A DNA stretch of 64,000 nucleotides from Hydrogenophaga sp. (GCF_025699295.1 NZ_JAILWB010000017.1:1-64000), one strand, 5' to 3'. Counted from the stretch's first letter, positions 17,263-27,024 are shown. A program made the numbers and translations. The notes: a model not told the origin generated them from the letters alone.

Positions 17263-19860
17263 ATGAACCAGCCCACACCAACCGACGTCGACGTCAATCA
17301 ACTGGTGGCCGACAACGACACCGGCGGGCGGGCCCCGGGCCCGTGGATGAGCCGCTTTCTGCTGTACCTGGCGATCGCATGGTCGCTGTTCCAGCTCTGG
17401 ATCGCCTCGCCGCTGCCGTTCACCCTGGGGGTGTTCGTGTTCAACGACACAGAGTCGCGCGCCATCCACCTGGCCTTCGCGGTGTTCCTGGGTTACATGG
17501 CCTATCCCGCGTTCAAACGTTCGCCACGCACCTATGTGCCCGTGACGGACTGGGTCTTCGCCATCGTGGGCGCGTTCTGCGCGGCGTACCTGTTCCTGTT
17601 CTACAGGGAGTTGTCAACGCGCCCCGGACAGCCGACGGACATGGACGTGTACACCGCCGCCGTGGGCATGGTGCTGTTGCTCGAAGCCACGCGCCGTGTG
17701 CTGGGGCTGCCCATGGTTATCGTGGCCCTGGTGTTCCTGGTCTATACCTTTGGCGGGCCGTACATGCCCGACATGATTGCCCACCGCGGCTTCTCGCTCA
17801 ATCGCGCGATGAGCCACCAGTGGCTGACCACCGAAGGGGTCTTCGGTGTCGCGCTGGGCGTCTCCAGCGGCTTCATCTTCCTGTTCGTGCTGTTCGGCTC
17901 GCTGCTGGACAAGGCGGGCGCGGGCAACTACTTCATCAAGTCGGCGTTTGCGCTGCTGGGGCACATGCGCGGCGGTCCGGCCAAGGCGGCGGTGCTTTCG
18001 TCGGCGGCGACGGGCATCATCTCGGGGTCGTCCATCGCCAATGTGGTGACCACGGGCACCTTCACCATCCCGCTCATGAAGCGGGTGGGCTATCGGGGCG
18101 ACCAGGCCGGCGCGGTCGAGGTGTCGAGCTCGGTCAACGGTCAGATCATGCCGCCGGTGATGGGCGCGGCGGCGTTCCTGATGGTGGAGTACGTCGGCAT
18201 TCCCTACATCGAGGTGATGAAACACGCCTTCCTGCCGGCGATCATTTCCTATATCGCGCTGATCTATATCGTGCACCTGGAGGCGCTCAAGGCCAACATG
18301 GTCGGGCTGCCCCGGCGTGGCACAGCCACGCCGGGCTCACGCCTGCTCTCGTTCGCTCTCACGCTGACCGGCTTCTTCGCGCTCGCGGGCGCCGTGTACT
18401 GGGGTATTGGCTGGATCAAGGACGTGGCGGGCGATGCCGCCATCTGGATCGTGGGCGTGGGCCTGCTGGCCGCGTACGTGGGCCTGCTGCGGTTTGGCGC
18501 CCGACAGCCGGAACTGGCGCTGGATGATCCGAACGCACCGGTGTTCGAGCTGCCCGAGACCGGGCCTACGGTGAAGTCCGGGCTGCACTACCTGCTGGCT
18601 GTGGTGGTGCTGATCTGGTGCCTGATGGTCGAGCAGATGTCGCCCGGCCTCTCGGCGTTCTGGGCCACGATGTTCATGATCTTCGTCATGCTCACGCAAA
18701 AGCCCATCACGGCGGCCTTTCGAGGCCAGGGCCAGCTGGGCGAGGCCACCCGCCAAGGCTTCATGGACCTGGTCGATGGCCTGGCCACGGGCGCACGCAA
18801 CATGATCGGCATCGGCGTGGCCACAGCGGCGGCGGGCATCATCGTCGGCACGGTGTCGCTCACCGGCGTCGGTCTGGTCATGACCGAGCTGGTGGAACTG
18901 CTCTCGGGTGGCAATCTCATGCTGATGCTGGTGCTGGTGGCGCTGATCAGCCTGATCCTGGGCATGGGCCTGCCCACCACCGCCAACTACATCGTGGTGT
19001 CCACGCTGATGGCGCCCGTGGTGGTGGAGCTGGGCGCGCAAAGTGGCCTGATCGTGCCTCTGATCGCGGTGCACCTGTTCGTGTTCTATTTCGGCCTCAT
19101 GGCCGACGTGACGCCGCCGGTGGGCCTGGCCTCGTTCGCGGCCGCGGCCATCGCCCGCGCCGATCCGATCAAGACCGGCATCACCGCCTTTGCCTACAGC
19201 ATGCGCACGGCCATCCTGCCGTTCCTGTTCATCTTCAATACGCAGTTGCTGTTCATCGGCCTCACCGGGCCATTCCATCTGATTCTCACGGTGACGAGTG
19301 CGGTGGTTGCCATGCTCGTGTTTGCGGCCGCCACGCAGGGCTACTTCGTCGTTCGGTCGCGCTGGTACGAGTCGCTGGCGCTGCTGCTGGTCACCTTCAC
19401 GCTGTTCCGGCCTGGCTTCTGGTGGGACATGGTCTATCCACCTTATGAGCAGGTGCCGGCGTCCAGGATGTCCGAGCTGATCGAGGCGGCCCCGGCAAAC
19501 ACCGGCAAGCGCCTGTGGATCGAGGGCACCAACCTGAACGGTGACGACATCCGCAAGGGCGTGCTGCTGCCCCTGGGGCCGCAGGCACCGGCGCGCGAAC
19601 GTCTGGCCAGCGCAGGCGTGAGCGTGGTGGCCCAGGGTGACGAGCTGCTGATCTCGGGCGTCAAGTTCGGCAGCCGGGCCGAGAAGCTCGGCATGGAGCA
19701 GGGCTTCCGCATCGTCTCGGCAGAAGTGGCGACGGAGCGCCCACCCAAGGAATGGATGTTCCTGCCGGCGGTGCTGCTGCTGCTGGTGGTGATGGGTCTG
19801 CAGCGGCTGCGCCGACCGCGCAAGGGCAGTGCCCAGCCCGTGGGAGGAAGCGCTGCGTGA
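17263..19860 (+). CDS. TRAP transporter fused DctQM-type permease with C-terminal DUF3394-like region
   Basis: 865 residues, start ATG at 17263 with GAGGAAC just before it. The N-terminal third (about residues 20-150) corresponds to the small 4-helix subunit, and the following roughly 500 residues to the 12-helix subunit, with the typical STVGLPTT-like loops GIISGSSIANVVTTGTF and LGMGLPTTANYIVVSTLMAP. This fusion is the usual partner of TAXI binding proteins. The last 130 residues form a soluble, PDZ-like stretch (LLISGVKFGSRAEKLGMEQG) before a final helix, as in permeases with DUF3394. Its stop overlaps the next gene's GTG by 4 bp. Confidence 0.94.
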   Translation: MNQPTPTDVDVNQLVADNDTGGRAPGPWMSRFLLYLAIAWSLFQLWIASPLPFTLGVFVFNDTESRAIHLAFAVFLGYMAYPAFKRSPRTYVPVTDWVFAIVGAFCAAYLFLFYRELSTRPGQPTDMDVYTAAVGMVLLLEATRRVLGLPMVIVALVFLVYTFGGPYMPDMIAHRGFSLNRAMSHQWLTTEGVFGVALGVSSGFIFLFVLFGSLLDKAGAGNYFIKSAFALLGHMRGGPAKAAVLSSAATGIISGSSIANVVTTGTFTIPLMKRVGYRGDQAGAVEVSSSVNGQIMPPVMGAAAFLMVEYVGIPYIEVMKHAFLPAIISYIALIYIVHLEALKANMVGLPRRGTATPGSRLLSFALTLTGFFALAGAVYWGIGWIKDVAGDAAIWIVGVGLLAAYVGLLRFGARQPELALDDPNAPVFELPETGPTVKSGLHYLLAVVVLIWCLMVEQMSPGLSAFWATMFMIFVMLTQKPITAAFRGQGQLGEATRQGFMDLVDGLATGARNMIGIGVATAAAGIIVGTVSLTGVGLVMTELVELLSGGNLMLMLVLVALISLILGMGLPTTANYIVVSTLMAPVVVELGAQSGLIVPLIAVHLFVFYFGLMADVTPPVGLASFAAAAIARADPIKTGITAFAYSMRTAILPFLFIFNTQLLFIGLTGPFHLILTVTSAVVAMLVFAAATQGYFVVRSRWYESLALLLVTFTLFRPGFWWDMVYPPYEQVPASRMSELIEAAPANTGKRLWIEGTNLNGDDIRKGVLLPLGPQAPARERLASAGVSVVAQGDELLISGVKFGSRAEKLGMEQGFRIVSAEVATERPPKEWMFLPAVLLLLVVMGLQRLRRPRKGSAQPVGGSAA

Positions 19861-20507
19861 CGCGTCTGGCCCTGATTCATGCGCTCGCTCATTCTGTGGC
19901 CCCCATCAACGAAGAGTTGAGCCGGGCATGGCCGGAGGCGGTGCGCATGAACCTGCTGGACGACAGCCTTTCCGCCGACCTGGCGCGCAGCGGCGCCGGG
20001 CTGGATGCGGCGATGCACCAGCGCTTCGAAGCCCTGGCGGCCTATGCCGAAGGTACCGGTGCGCAAGCCATTCTGTTCACCTGCTCTGCGTTCGGACCCT
20101 GCATCGAGGCGGTGGCTGCGCGACGCCCCCACATGCCCGTGCTCAAGCCGAACGAAGCCATGGTCGCGGAAGCCGTGGCCGTGGCGCGCGGTGGCCGCAT
20201 TGGGCTGGTGGCGTCCTTTGCTCCGACGCTGGTCTCGATGCCGCAGGAGTTCCCGCCCGGTACCGAACTGCTCACCTGCCTGGCTGAAGGTGCCATGGAC
20301 GCGCTCAACCGCGGTGACGATGCCGGTCACGACGAACGGGTGGTGGAAGCGGCGCGCTGGCTGGTGGCGCAGGGCTGTGACGTGATCGCGCTGTCGCAGT
20401 TCAGCATGGCGCGTGCCCAGATCGGCGTGCACCGGGCTGTCGGACTGCCCGTGCTCACTACGCCAGGCAGTGCCGTGCGCGCCTTGCGCCATCGGCTGGA
20501 GGGCTGA
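19857..20507 (+). CDS. Asp/Glu racemase superfamily protein
   Basis: 216 residues from a GTG at 19857, whose GTGA overlaps the permease stop; GGAGGAA lies upstream. The fold pattern matches the aspartate/glutamate/hydantoin racemase superfamily. The first active-site cysteine appears in ILFTCSAFGPC. The position of the second cysteine near the C-terminus reads IALSQFSMA, with no cysteine. A one-cysteine arrangement is known in arylmalonate-decarboxylase-like members, so racemase activity should not be assumed. Coupling to the TRAP permease suggests it acts on the imported compound. Confidence 0.82.
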   Translation: MTRLALIHALAHSVAPINEELSRAWPEAVRMNLLDDSLSADLARSGAGLDAAMHQRFEALAAYAEGTGAQAILFTCSAFGPCIEAVAARRPHMPVLKPNEAMVAEAVAVARGGRIGLVASFAPTLVSMPQEFPPGTELLTCLAEGAMDALNRGDDAGHDERVVEAARWLVAQGCDVIALSQFSMARAQIGVHRAVGLPVLTTPGSAVRALRHRLEG

Positions 20508-20535
20508 GGCCGCCTGTCGGACCAGGTCCAGCGGC

Positions 20536-20541
20536 TACAAT
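20536..20541 (+). promoter_or_regulatory. Probable -10 box (TACAAT) for tRNA-Leu(UAG) and tig
   Basis: TACAAT stands 71 bp before the tRNA start, with a weak CTGTCG -35 about 16 bp upstream. It lies in the short gap after the racemase-like gene. Confidence 0.45.
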
Positions 20542-20612
20542 CGAAGGTTGCCGTGAGGTGGGCAACCGGTCGCTCAGCGCTCTTTCGCGCAACGCCGGTT
20601 ACCCCGCGAGGC

Positions 20613-20699
20613 GCGCGGGTGGCGAAATTGGTAGACGCACCAGGTTTAGGTCCTGACGCCAGCAATGGTGTGGGGGTTCGAGTCCCCCCCCGCGCACCA
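20613..20699 (+). tRNA. tRNA-Leu (anticodon UAG)
   Basis: 87 nt, with encoded CCA. The acceptor GCGCGGG pairs with CCCGCGC, and the D-arm GTGGCGAAATTGGTAGACGC is typical of leucine tRNA. The anticodon loop TTTAGGT gives UAG. A long variable arm and T-loop GGTTCGAGTCC follow. It stands directly before the trigger factor gene. Confidence 0.97.
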
Positions 20700-20772
20700 C
20701 ACCACAGACGACGAACACTTCCCCCGGGTCGGCCAGAGAGGCTGGTTGACCGACACCCATTTGGAGAAAGCC

Positions 20773-22083
20773 ATGACCGTGACCGTTGAAACCCTGGAAA
20801 AGCTCGAGCGCAAGATCACGCTGACGCTGCCGGCCGATGTGATCCAGAACGAGGTGTCCAGCCGCCTCAAGCGCATCGCGCGCGACGTGAAGATGGATGG
20901 CTTCCGTCCTGGCAAGGTGCCGATGAACGTGGTGGCCCAGCGCTATGGCTACTCGGTGCACTACGAGGTCATGAATGACAAGGTGGGCGAGGCCTTCAAC
21001 AGCGCCGCCAACGAAGCGCAACTGCGCGTGGCGGGCCAGCCCAAGATCACCGAAAAGGAAGGCGCTCCCGAGGGCCAGTTGACCTTCGACGCGGTCTTCG
21101 AGGTGTACCCGGAAGTGAAGATCGATGATTTGTCCACCGCCGCCGTTGAAAAGGTCTTGGCCGCCGTCGACGACGCCGCGATCGACCGCACGCTGGACAT
21201 TCTGCGCAAGCAGCGCCGCACCTTTGCGCAGCGCGCCCAGGACCAGGCCGCGCAGGACGGCGACCGCGCCACCATCGACTTTGCCGGCAAGATCGACGGC
21301 GAGCCCTTCGAAGGCGGCAAGGCCGAGGCATTCCAGTTCATCATTGGCGATGGCCAGATGCTCAAGGAATTCGAAGATGCCGTGCGCGGCATGAAGACCG
21401 GCGAGTCCAAGACGTTTCCGCTGGCCTTCCCGGCCGATTACCACGGCAAGGACGTGGCTGGCAAGACCGCCGACTTCCTGGTGACCGTCAACAAGGTCGA
21501 GGCGGCCAATCTGCCTGCAGTGGACGACGCGCTGGCGAAGGCGCTGGGCATTGCCGACGGCACGGTGGAAGGCTTGCGCGCCGACATCCGCAAGAACCTT
21601 GAGCGCGAGGTCAAGTTCCGTCTGCAGGCCCGCAACAAGCAGGCGGTCATGGATGCGCTGGTGTCCAAGGCCGAGCTGGACCTGCCCAAGTCGGTGGTGC
21701 AGTCGGAGCTGGACCGCCTGGTCGAAGGTGCGCGAGCCGATCTGAAGCAGCGCGGCGTGAAGGATGCCGACAAGGCGCCGATTCCCGAGGAACTGTTCCG
21801 CCCCCAGGCCGAACGCCGCGTCCGTCTGGGCCTGGTGGTGGCCGAACTGGTGCGCGCCAACGAACTGCACGCCAAGCCCGAGCAGATCAAGGCGCACATC
21901 GAGGAACTGGCAGCGTCCTACGAGAAACCCGCCGACGTGGTGCGCTGGTACCAGGGCGACAACCGCCGCATGGCGGAGGTCGAAGCAATCGTGATCGAGA
22001 ACAATGTGACCGAATTCGTGCTGTCCAAGGCGCAGATCACCGAGAAGACCGTCAGCTTCGACGATCTGATGGCGCAGTCCTGA
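20773..22083 (+). CDS. tig: Trigger factor, ribosome-bound chaperone and peptidyl-prolyl isomerase
   Basis: 436 residues from the ATG at 20773, preceded by GGAGAAAGCC. The ribosome-binding domain contains GFRPGKVPMNVV (the family signature is GFRxGKxP) near residue 44. The central FKBP-type domain (DGDRATIDFAGKIDGEPFEG ... FPADYHGKDVAGK) and the long helical C-terminal domain follow. It binds nascent chains at the ribosome exit. The order tRNA-Leu, tig, clpP, clpX, lon is a conserved protein-quality-control block in related bacteria. Confidence 0.98.
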   Translation: MTVTVETLEKLERKITLTLPADVIQNEVSSRLKRIARDVKMDGFRPGKVPMNVVAQRYGYSVHYEVMNDKVGEAFNSAANEAQLRVAGQPKITEKEGAPEGQLTFDAVFEVYPEVKIDDLSTAAVEKVLAAVDDAAIDRTLDILRKQRRTFAQRAQDQAAQDGDRATIDFAGKIDGEPFEGGKAEAFQFIIGDGQMLKEFEDAVRGMKTGESKTFPLAFPADYHGKDVAGKTADFLVTVNKVEAANLPAVDDALAKALGIADGTVEGLRADIRKNLEREVKFRLQARNKQAVMDALVSKAELDLPKSVVQSELDRLVEGARADLKQRGVKDADKAPIPEELFRPQAERRVRLGLVVAELVRANELHAKPEQIKAHIEELAASYEKPADVVRWYQGDNRRMAEVEAIVIENNVTEFVLSKAQITEKTVSFDDLMAQS

Positions 22084-22105
22084 TTGCCCCGGGGGGCGGT
22101 GTAGC

Positions 22106-22135
22106 AGGGCGGAGCAATCCGCCCTTTCTTTTTTC
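22106..22135 (+). terminator. Intrinsic terminator after tig
   Basis: AGGGCGG / CCGCCCT stem with a 6-nt loop followed by TTCTTTTTT. Confidence 0.85.
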
Positions 22136-22261
22136 GTCGGACCCCCCATCTGTGGTCACCCGCATCCCCGCAGCCATTCCGGTCTTCAACCCGGGCGGCA
22201 TGGGGCTTCAAGCGGTTGGTTACAGTAGCGTCGTGAAAAGCATCAATACATGGAGAAACGC

Positions 22262-22879
22262 ATGAGCGCAATGGACATTCAAGGTTTGGGCATGGTGCCC
22301 ATGGTCATCGAGCAGTCGGGCCGGGGCGAACGTGCTTACGACATCTATTCGCGTCTGCTCAAGGAGCGCGTGATCTTCCTCGTCGGTCCGGTCAATGACC
22401 AGTCGGCCAACCTGGTGGTCGCGCAACTGCTGTTCCTGGAAAGTGAAAACCCCGACAAGGACATCTCGTTCTATATCAACTCCCCCGGCGGGTCGGTCAG
22501 CGCCGGCATGGCGATCTTCGACACCATGAACTTCATCAAGTCGGACGTTTCCACGCTGTGCGTGGGCATGGCCGCTAGCATGGGGGCCTTCCTGTTGGCC
22601 GCTGGCGCCAAGGGCAAGCGCTTCGCTCTGCCGAACTCCAAGATCATGATCCACCAGCCGCTGGGCGGTACCCAGGGGCAGGCCACGGAGATCGAGATCC
22701 ACGCCCGGGAGATCCTCAAGACGCGCGAGCAACTCAACAAGATCCTGGCCGAGCGCACCGGCCAGCCGCTGGAGAAGATCGAGCGTGACACCGAACGCGA
22801 TTACTACCTCTCGGCCGCGGAGTCGGCCGAGTACGGCCTGATCGACAAGGTGATCGACAGGCGCCCGGGTACGACCTGA
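22262..22879 (+). CDS. clpP: ATP-dependent Clp protease proteolytic subunit
   Basis: 205 residues from the ATG at 22262, chosen over ATG 22250 because GGAGAAACG sits between them as ribosome site. Catalytic Ser106 is in GMAASMGAF and His131 in [10 protein letters not shown]; the third residue of the triad is an aspartate near residue 180. It forms the tetradecameric chamber that degrades proteins unfolded by ClpX, encoded next. Length is as expected. Confidence 0.98.
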   Translation: MSAMDIQGLGMVPMVIEQSGRGERAYDIYSRLLKERVIFLVGPVNDQSANLVVAQLLFLESENPDKDISFYINSPGGSVSAGMAIFDTMNFIKSDVSTLCVGMAASMGAFLLAAGAKGKRFALPNSKIMIHQPLGGTQGQATEIEIHAREILKTREQLNKILAERTGQPLEKIERDTERDYYLSAAESAEYGLIDKVIDRRPGTT

Positions 22880-22933
22880 GGTCGTCCAAACCCGGGAGAC
22901 GGCGCCAAAACGGGCGCTTTTTGCCCGTTTGGC
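22864..22933 (+). terminator. Hairpins between clpP and clpX, including a weak intrinsic terminator
   Basis: The clpP 3' end folds as CCCGGG (22864-22869) with CCCGGG (22891-22896), enclosing ACGACC/GGTCGT. Next comes GCGCC (22902-22906) with GGCGC (22913-22917) and five T, a weak terminator. An overlapping alternative pairs 22905-22916 with 22923-22933. Together they could set the clpP:clpX transcript ratio. Confidence 0.55.
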
Positions 22934-22956
22934 CCTCTCGGGGCTTGAACTATCAT
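22929..22956 (+). promoter_or_regulatory. Possible clpX promoter (TTGGCC - 16 bp - TATCAT)
   Basis: A moderate sigma-70-like pair ending 33 bp before the clpX ATG. It follows the weak terminator after clpP, so clpX may have its own start. I could not find a clear heat-shock (sigma-32) consensus. Confidence 0.35.
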
Positions 22957-22989
22957 TGTTGTTACCGCTTCATCCGACCTCCCCAATCT

Positions 22990-24255
22990 ATGGCCGACAA
23001 AAAAGCCGCCTCCAGTGAAAAAGCGCTCTACTGCTCGTTTTGCGGCAAGAGCCAGCACGAGGTCAAGAAGCTGATCGCCGGCCCCTCGGTGTTCATCTGC
23101 GACGAATGCATCGACCTGTGCAACGACATCATTCGTGATGAGCTGCCCGGCCTTGAGTCGGTCAAGGCCACTGGTGATGATGTGCCAACGCCCGCGCAGC
23201 TCAAGTCCAATCTGGACAACTACGTCATTGGCCAGCAGGCCGCCAAGCGTGCGCTGGCGGTGGCGGTTTACAACCACTACAAGCGCTTGCGCCACAAGCA
23301 AGGCGCCCGCAAGGACGATGTGGAGCTGGCCAAGAGCAACATCCTGCTGATCGGCCCGACGGGTTCCGGCAAGACCCTGCTGGCGCAGACCATGGCGCGC
23401 ATGCTGAATGTGCCGTTCGTCATGGCCGACGCCACCACGCTGACCGAAGCTGGCTACGTGGGCGAGGACGTTGAAAACATCGTCGCCAAGCTGCTGCAGA
23501 GCTGCAACTACGACGTCGAGCGCGCCCAGCAGGGCATTGTCTACATCGACGAGATCGACAAGATCACGCGCAAGTCGGACAACCCGTCGATCACCCGGGA
23601 TGTCTCGGGCGAGGGTGTGCAGCAGGCGTTGCTCAAGCTCATCGAGGGCACGATGGCCTCTGTGCCGCCCCAGGGTGGTCGCAAGCACCCCAACCAGGAC
23701 TTCCTGCAGGTGGATACGACCAACATCCTGTTCATCTGCGGTGGTGCATTTGCCGGATTGGAAAAGATCATCGAGAACCGGACCGAGGCCTCCGGTATCG
23801 GCTTTGGTGCGATGGTCAAGAGCAAGCAGCAACGCAGCCTCACCGAAGCCTTCAAGGAAATCGAGCCGGAGGACCTGATCAAGTTCGGTCTGATCCCCGA
23901 GCTGGTGGGCCGTGTTCCTGTCATCGCAGCCCTGTCGGAACTCAGCGAAGACGCACTGGTCGAAATCCTCACCGAACCCAAGAATGCGGTGGTCAAGCAG
24001 TTCTCGCGACTGCTGGCCATGGAAGGGGCAGAGCTCGAAGTGCGGCCCGCCGCGCTCAAGGCGATTGCACGCAAGGCGCTGGCGCGCAAGACGGGCGCGC
24101 GTGGTCTGCGATCGATTCTGGAGAATGCGCTGATCGACACCATGTTCGATCTTCCCGGCATGAGCAATGTTGAAAAGGTGGTGGTCGACGAATCGACCAT
24201 CGACGAAAGCAAGCCGCCTCTGCTGGTGTACCGCGAAGCGGCCAAGCAGGCCTGA
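22990..24255 (+). CDS. clpX: ATP-dependent Clp protease ATP-binding subunit ClpX
   Basis: 421 residues from the ATG at 22990. The N-terminal zinc-binding domain has Cys15, Cys18, Cys37 and Cys40 (YCSFCGKS ... ICDECIDLC). The AAA+ domain carries Walker A GPTGSGKT and Walker [11 protein letters not shown]. The ClpP-binding loop region near IGFGAMV and the [12 protein letters not shown] sensor-2 region are present. It recognises tagged or damaged substrates and feeds them to ClpP. The frame opens earlier at 22921, but those residues overlap the terminator and promoter region. Confidence 0.98.
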   Translation: MADKKAASSEKALYCSFCGKSQHEVKKLIAGPSVFICDECIDLCNDIIRDELPGLESVKATGDDVPTPAQLKSNLDNYVIGQQAAKRALAVAVYNHYKRLRHKQGARKDDVELAKSNILLIGPTGSGKTLLAQTMARMLNVPFVMADATTLTEAGYVGEDVENIVAKLLQSCNYDVERAQQGIVYIDEIDKITRKSDNPSITRDVSGEGVQQALLKLIEGTMASVPPQGGRKHPNQDFLQVDTTNILFICGGAFAGLEKIIENRTEASGIGFGAMVKSKQQRSLTEAFKEIEPEDLIKFGLIPELVGRVPVIAALSELSEDALVEILTEPKNAVVKQFSRLLAMEGAELEVRPAALKAIARKALARKTGARGLRSILENALIDTMFDLPGMSNVEKVVVDESTIDESKPPLLVYREAAKQA

Positions 24256-24353
24256 CACCTGCTTGCCGGGCCTAGGCCTGCCAACCCGCCACGGATGCGT
24301 CCGGTTGAGATCGCCCGCACCGACCCCATTTACCCGTTTTAGTCGAGGTTGAA

Positions 24354-26786
24354 ATGTCCGGACAGACCCCCCTCCCCAGTACTCCGGTTGAGCTTCCGCT
24401 GCTGCCCTTGCGCGACGTGGTGGTGTTTCCGCACATGGTCATCCCGCTCTTCGTGGGACGGCCCAAGAGCATCAAGGCGCTCGAAGCGGCCATGGAGTCC
24501 GAGCGCCGCATCATGCTGGTCGCGCAGAAGGCTGCGGCCAAGGACGAACCCTCGACCGAGGACATGTTCGAGATGGGCTGCGTGGCCACGATCCTGCAGA
24601 TGCTCAAGCTTCCCGACGGCACCGTGAAGGTGCTGGTCGAAGGCGTGCAGCGTGCCAAGGTTCTGGATATTAGGGACGGCGAGAGCCATTTCGTGGCCAA
24701 CGTGAACCCTGTCGACCCAGGTCTTGAGCGATCCGATGTGCAGTCCAACGAACTCGAAGCTCTGCGCCGCGCGGTGATGCAACAGTTTGACCAGTACGTC
24801 AAGCTCAACAAGAAGATCCCTTCCGAGATTCTGACCTCCATCTCCAGCATCGACGACCCGGGTCGACTGGCCGACACGATCGCCGCGCACCTGCCGCTCA
24901 AGCTCGAGTCCAAGCAGGTGGTGCTCGATCTCGATCCGGTCAACAAGCGCCTGGAGAACCTGTTCGAGCAGCTCGAACGCGAAGTGGACATCCTCAACGT
25001 CGACAAGAAAATCCGTGGCCGCGTCAAGCGCCAGATGGAGAAGAACCAGCGCGACTTCTACCTGAATGAGCAAGTCAAGGCGATCCAGAAGGAGCTGGGC
25101 GAGGGTGAAGAGGGTGCCGACATCGAAGAGATCGAGAAGAAGATCAAGCTGGCCAAGATGCCCGCTGAGGCGCGCAAGAAAGCCGATGCCGAATTCAAGA
25201 AGCTCAAGCTGATGTCACCGATGTCGGCTGAAGCGACCGTCGTGCGCAACTACATCGATGCACTGGTGGGTCTGCCCTGGAGCAAGAAGACCAAGATCAA
25301 GCACGATCTGGCCCATGCCGAAGCGGTGCTCAACGAGGATCACTACGGCCTGGAGAAGGTCAAGGATCGCATCCTCGAATACCTCGCGGTCCAGCAACGC
25401 GTGGACAAGGTCAAGGCGCCCATCCTGTGCCTGGTTGGCCCGCCCGGCGTGGGCAAGACGTCGCTCGGGCAGTCGGTGGCCAAGGCCACCGGGCGCAAGT
25501 ATGTCCGCATGGCCCTGGGCGGCATGCGCGACGAGGCCGAGATCCGCGGACACCGTCGCACCTACATTGGCGCCATGCCTGGCAAGGTCCTTCAGAGCCT
25601 TACCAAGGTGGGCACACGCAATCCCCTGTTCCTGCTGGACGAAATCGACAAGCTCGGTACCGACTTTCGCGGCGATCCGTCCAGTGCACTGCTCGAGGTT
25701 CTCGACCCGGAGCAGAACCACACTTTCGGAGACCACTATGTCGAGGTCGACTTCGACCTGTCCGATGTGATGTTCGTTGCCACCTCGAATTCGATGAACA
25801 TTCCACCAGCCTTGCTGGACCGGATGGAGGTAATCCGCCTTTCGGGTTACACCGAGGAGGAGAAGACCAACATTGCCATGCGCTATCTGTTGCCTAAGCA
25901 GCTCAAGAACAACGGCCTGAAGGAGGGCGAGCTCGAAGTGCAAGAGGAGGCAGTGCGCGACATCGTGCGCTACTACACACGTGAAGCCGGTGTGCGGTCG
26001 CTGGAACGCGAACTCTCCAAGATCTGCCGCAAGGTGGTCAAGGGCTTGCTGCTGAAGAAATACACACCCACCGTGGTGGTCAACGCCGAAAATCTGAGCG
26101 AATTCCTGGGTGTGCGCAAGTTCAGCTATGGTCGTGCTGAGGCCCAGAATCAGGTCGGCCAGGTCGTTGGTCTGGCGTGGACAGAGGTGGGGGGGGATCT
26201 GCTGACCATCGAGGTCGCGACGATGCCTGGCAAGGGTGTGATCACGCGAACAGGCTCGCTCGGTGACGTCATGAAGGAGTCGGTCGAAGCCGCCCGCACC
26301 GTGGTTCGCAGCCGGGCGCGCCTGCTGGGTATCAAGGACGAGCAGTTCGACAAGCGCGACATCCACATTCACGTGCCGGATGGCGCCACACCCAAGGACG
26401 GCCCGAGTGCCGGTGCCGCCATGACCACTGCGCTGGTGTCGGCCATCACCGGTATCCCCGTGCGCGCCGATGTGGCGATGACGGGTGAGATCACGCTGCG
26501 TGGCGAGGTGACCGCCATCGGCGGATTGAAGGAAAAGCTGCTGGCCGCGCTGCGGGGTGGCATCAAGACTGTGATCATCCCGGAAGAGAACGTGAAGGAC
26601 CTCGCGGAGATTCCGGACAACGTGAAACAAGGGCTTGAGATCGTGCCCGTGAAGTGGGTCGACAAGGTACTCTCGATTGCCCTTGAACGCCAACCCGTTC
26701 CGCTGACCGAAGAGGAAGTGGCGGCACAGATTGCGGCCGCCAGCGTGAGCAAGCCGGCAGCCGTGCCGGATGCTGTGAAGCACTGA
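24354..26786 (+). CDS. lon: ATP-dependent protease La (Lon)
   Basis: 810 residues. The N-terminal LON substrate-binding domain (LPLLPLRDVVVFPHMVIPLF) covers about residues 12-205. The central AAA+ module has Walker A GPPGVGKTSLGQSVA, and the C-terminal Ser-Lys protease domain has Ser685 in DGPSAGAAMT and Lys728 in GGLKEKLLAA, 43 residues apart as in E. coli Lon. It degrades misfolded and short-lived regulatory proteins. It lies 98 bp after clpX in the same direction. Confidence 0.98.
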   Translation: MSGQTPLPSTPVELPLLPLRDVVVFPHMVIPLFVGRPKSIKALEAAMESERRIMLVAQKAAAKDEPSTEDMFEMGCVATILQMLKLPDGTVKVLVEGVQRAKVLDIRDGESHFVANVNPVDPGLERSDVQSNELEALRRAVMQQFDQYVKLNKKIPSEILTSISSIDDPGRLADTIAAHLPLKLESKQVVLDLDPVNKRLENLFEQLEREVDILNVDKKIRGRVKRQMEKNQRDFYLNEQVKAIQKELGEGEEGADIEEIEKKIKLAKMPAEARKKADAEFKKLKLMSPMSAEATVVRNYIDALVGLPWSKKTKIKHDLAHAEAVLNEDHYGLEKVKDRILEYLAVQQRVDKVKAPILCLVGPPGVGKTSLGQSVAKATGRKYVRMALGGMRDEAEIRGHRRTYIGAMPGKVLQSLTKVGTRNPLFLLDEIDKLGTDFRGDPSSALLEVLDPEQNHTFGDHYVEVDFDLSDVMFVATSNSMNIPPALLDRMEVIRLSGYTEEEKTNIAMRYLLPKQLKNNGLKEGELEVQEEAVRDIVRYYTREAGVRSLERELSKICRKVVKGLLLKKYTPTVVVNAENLSEFLGVRKFSYGRAEAQNQVGQVVGLAWTEVGGDLLTIEVATMPGKGVITRTGSLGDVMKESVEAARTVVRSRARLLGIKDEQFDKRDIHIHVPDGATPKDGPSAGAAMTTALVSAITGIPVRADVAMTGEITLRGEVTAIGGLKEKLLAALRGGIKTVIIPEENVKDLAEIPDNVKQGLEIVPVKWVDKVLSIALERQPVPLTEEEVAAQIAAASVSKPAAVPDAVKH

Positions 26787-26805
26787 GCAAAAAAATTCGG
26801 AGCGC

Positions 26806-26835
26806 TTGAAAACACCTAAATTTTTAGGCTAGAAT
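26806..26835 (+). promoter_or_regulatory. Promoter of tRNA-Gly (TTGAAA - 18 bp - TAGAAT)
   Basis: TTGAAA at 26806-26811 and TAGAAT at 26830-26835 place a start near 26842, about 34 bp before the tRNA. The surroundings are AT-rich relative to the genome, which supports the call. Confidence 0.7.
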
Positions 26836-26875
26836 CACGGTTTCCGACGAACACTCGGAACGGCATGAAAAGCAT

Positions 26876-26952
<77 letters not shown>

Positions 26953-26957
26953 ATTCA

Positions 26958-26985
26958 AAAAGGGAAGCTTTGCTTCCCTTTTTTG
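26958..26985 (+). terminator. Strong intrinsic terminator after tRNA-Gly
   Basis: The 12-bp perfect stem AAAAAGGGAAGC / GCTTCCCTTTTT with a TTT loop ends in a T-run. It separates the Gly and Cys tRNA genes. Confidence 0.9.
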
Positions 26986-27024
26986 TCAGAGTTTCAGAAC
27001 GGTGCTTCTGGCGCCGCAACTGAT

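Noticed and set aside
22937..22990. Heat-shock sigma-32 promoter for clpX
   Set aside because: CTTGAA (22944) and CCCCAAT (22981) are present but about 31 bp apart, too far for the 13-15 bp spacing of sigma-32 promoters.
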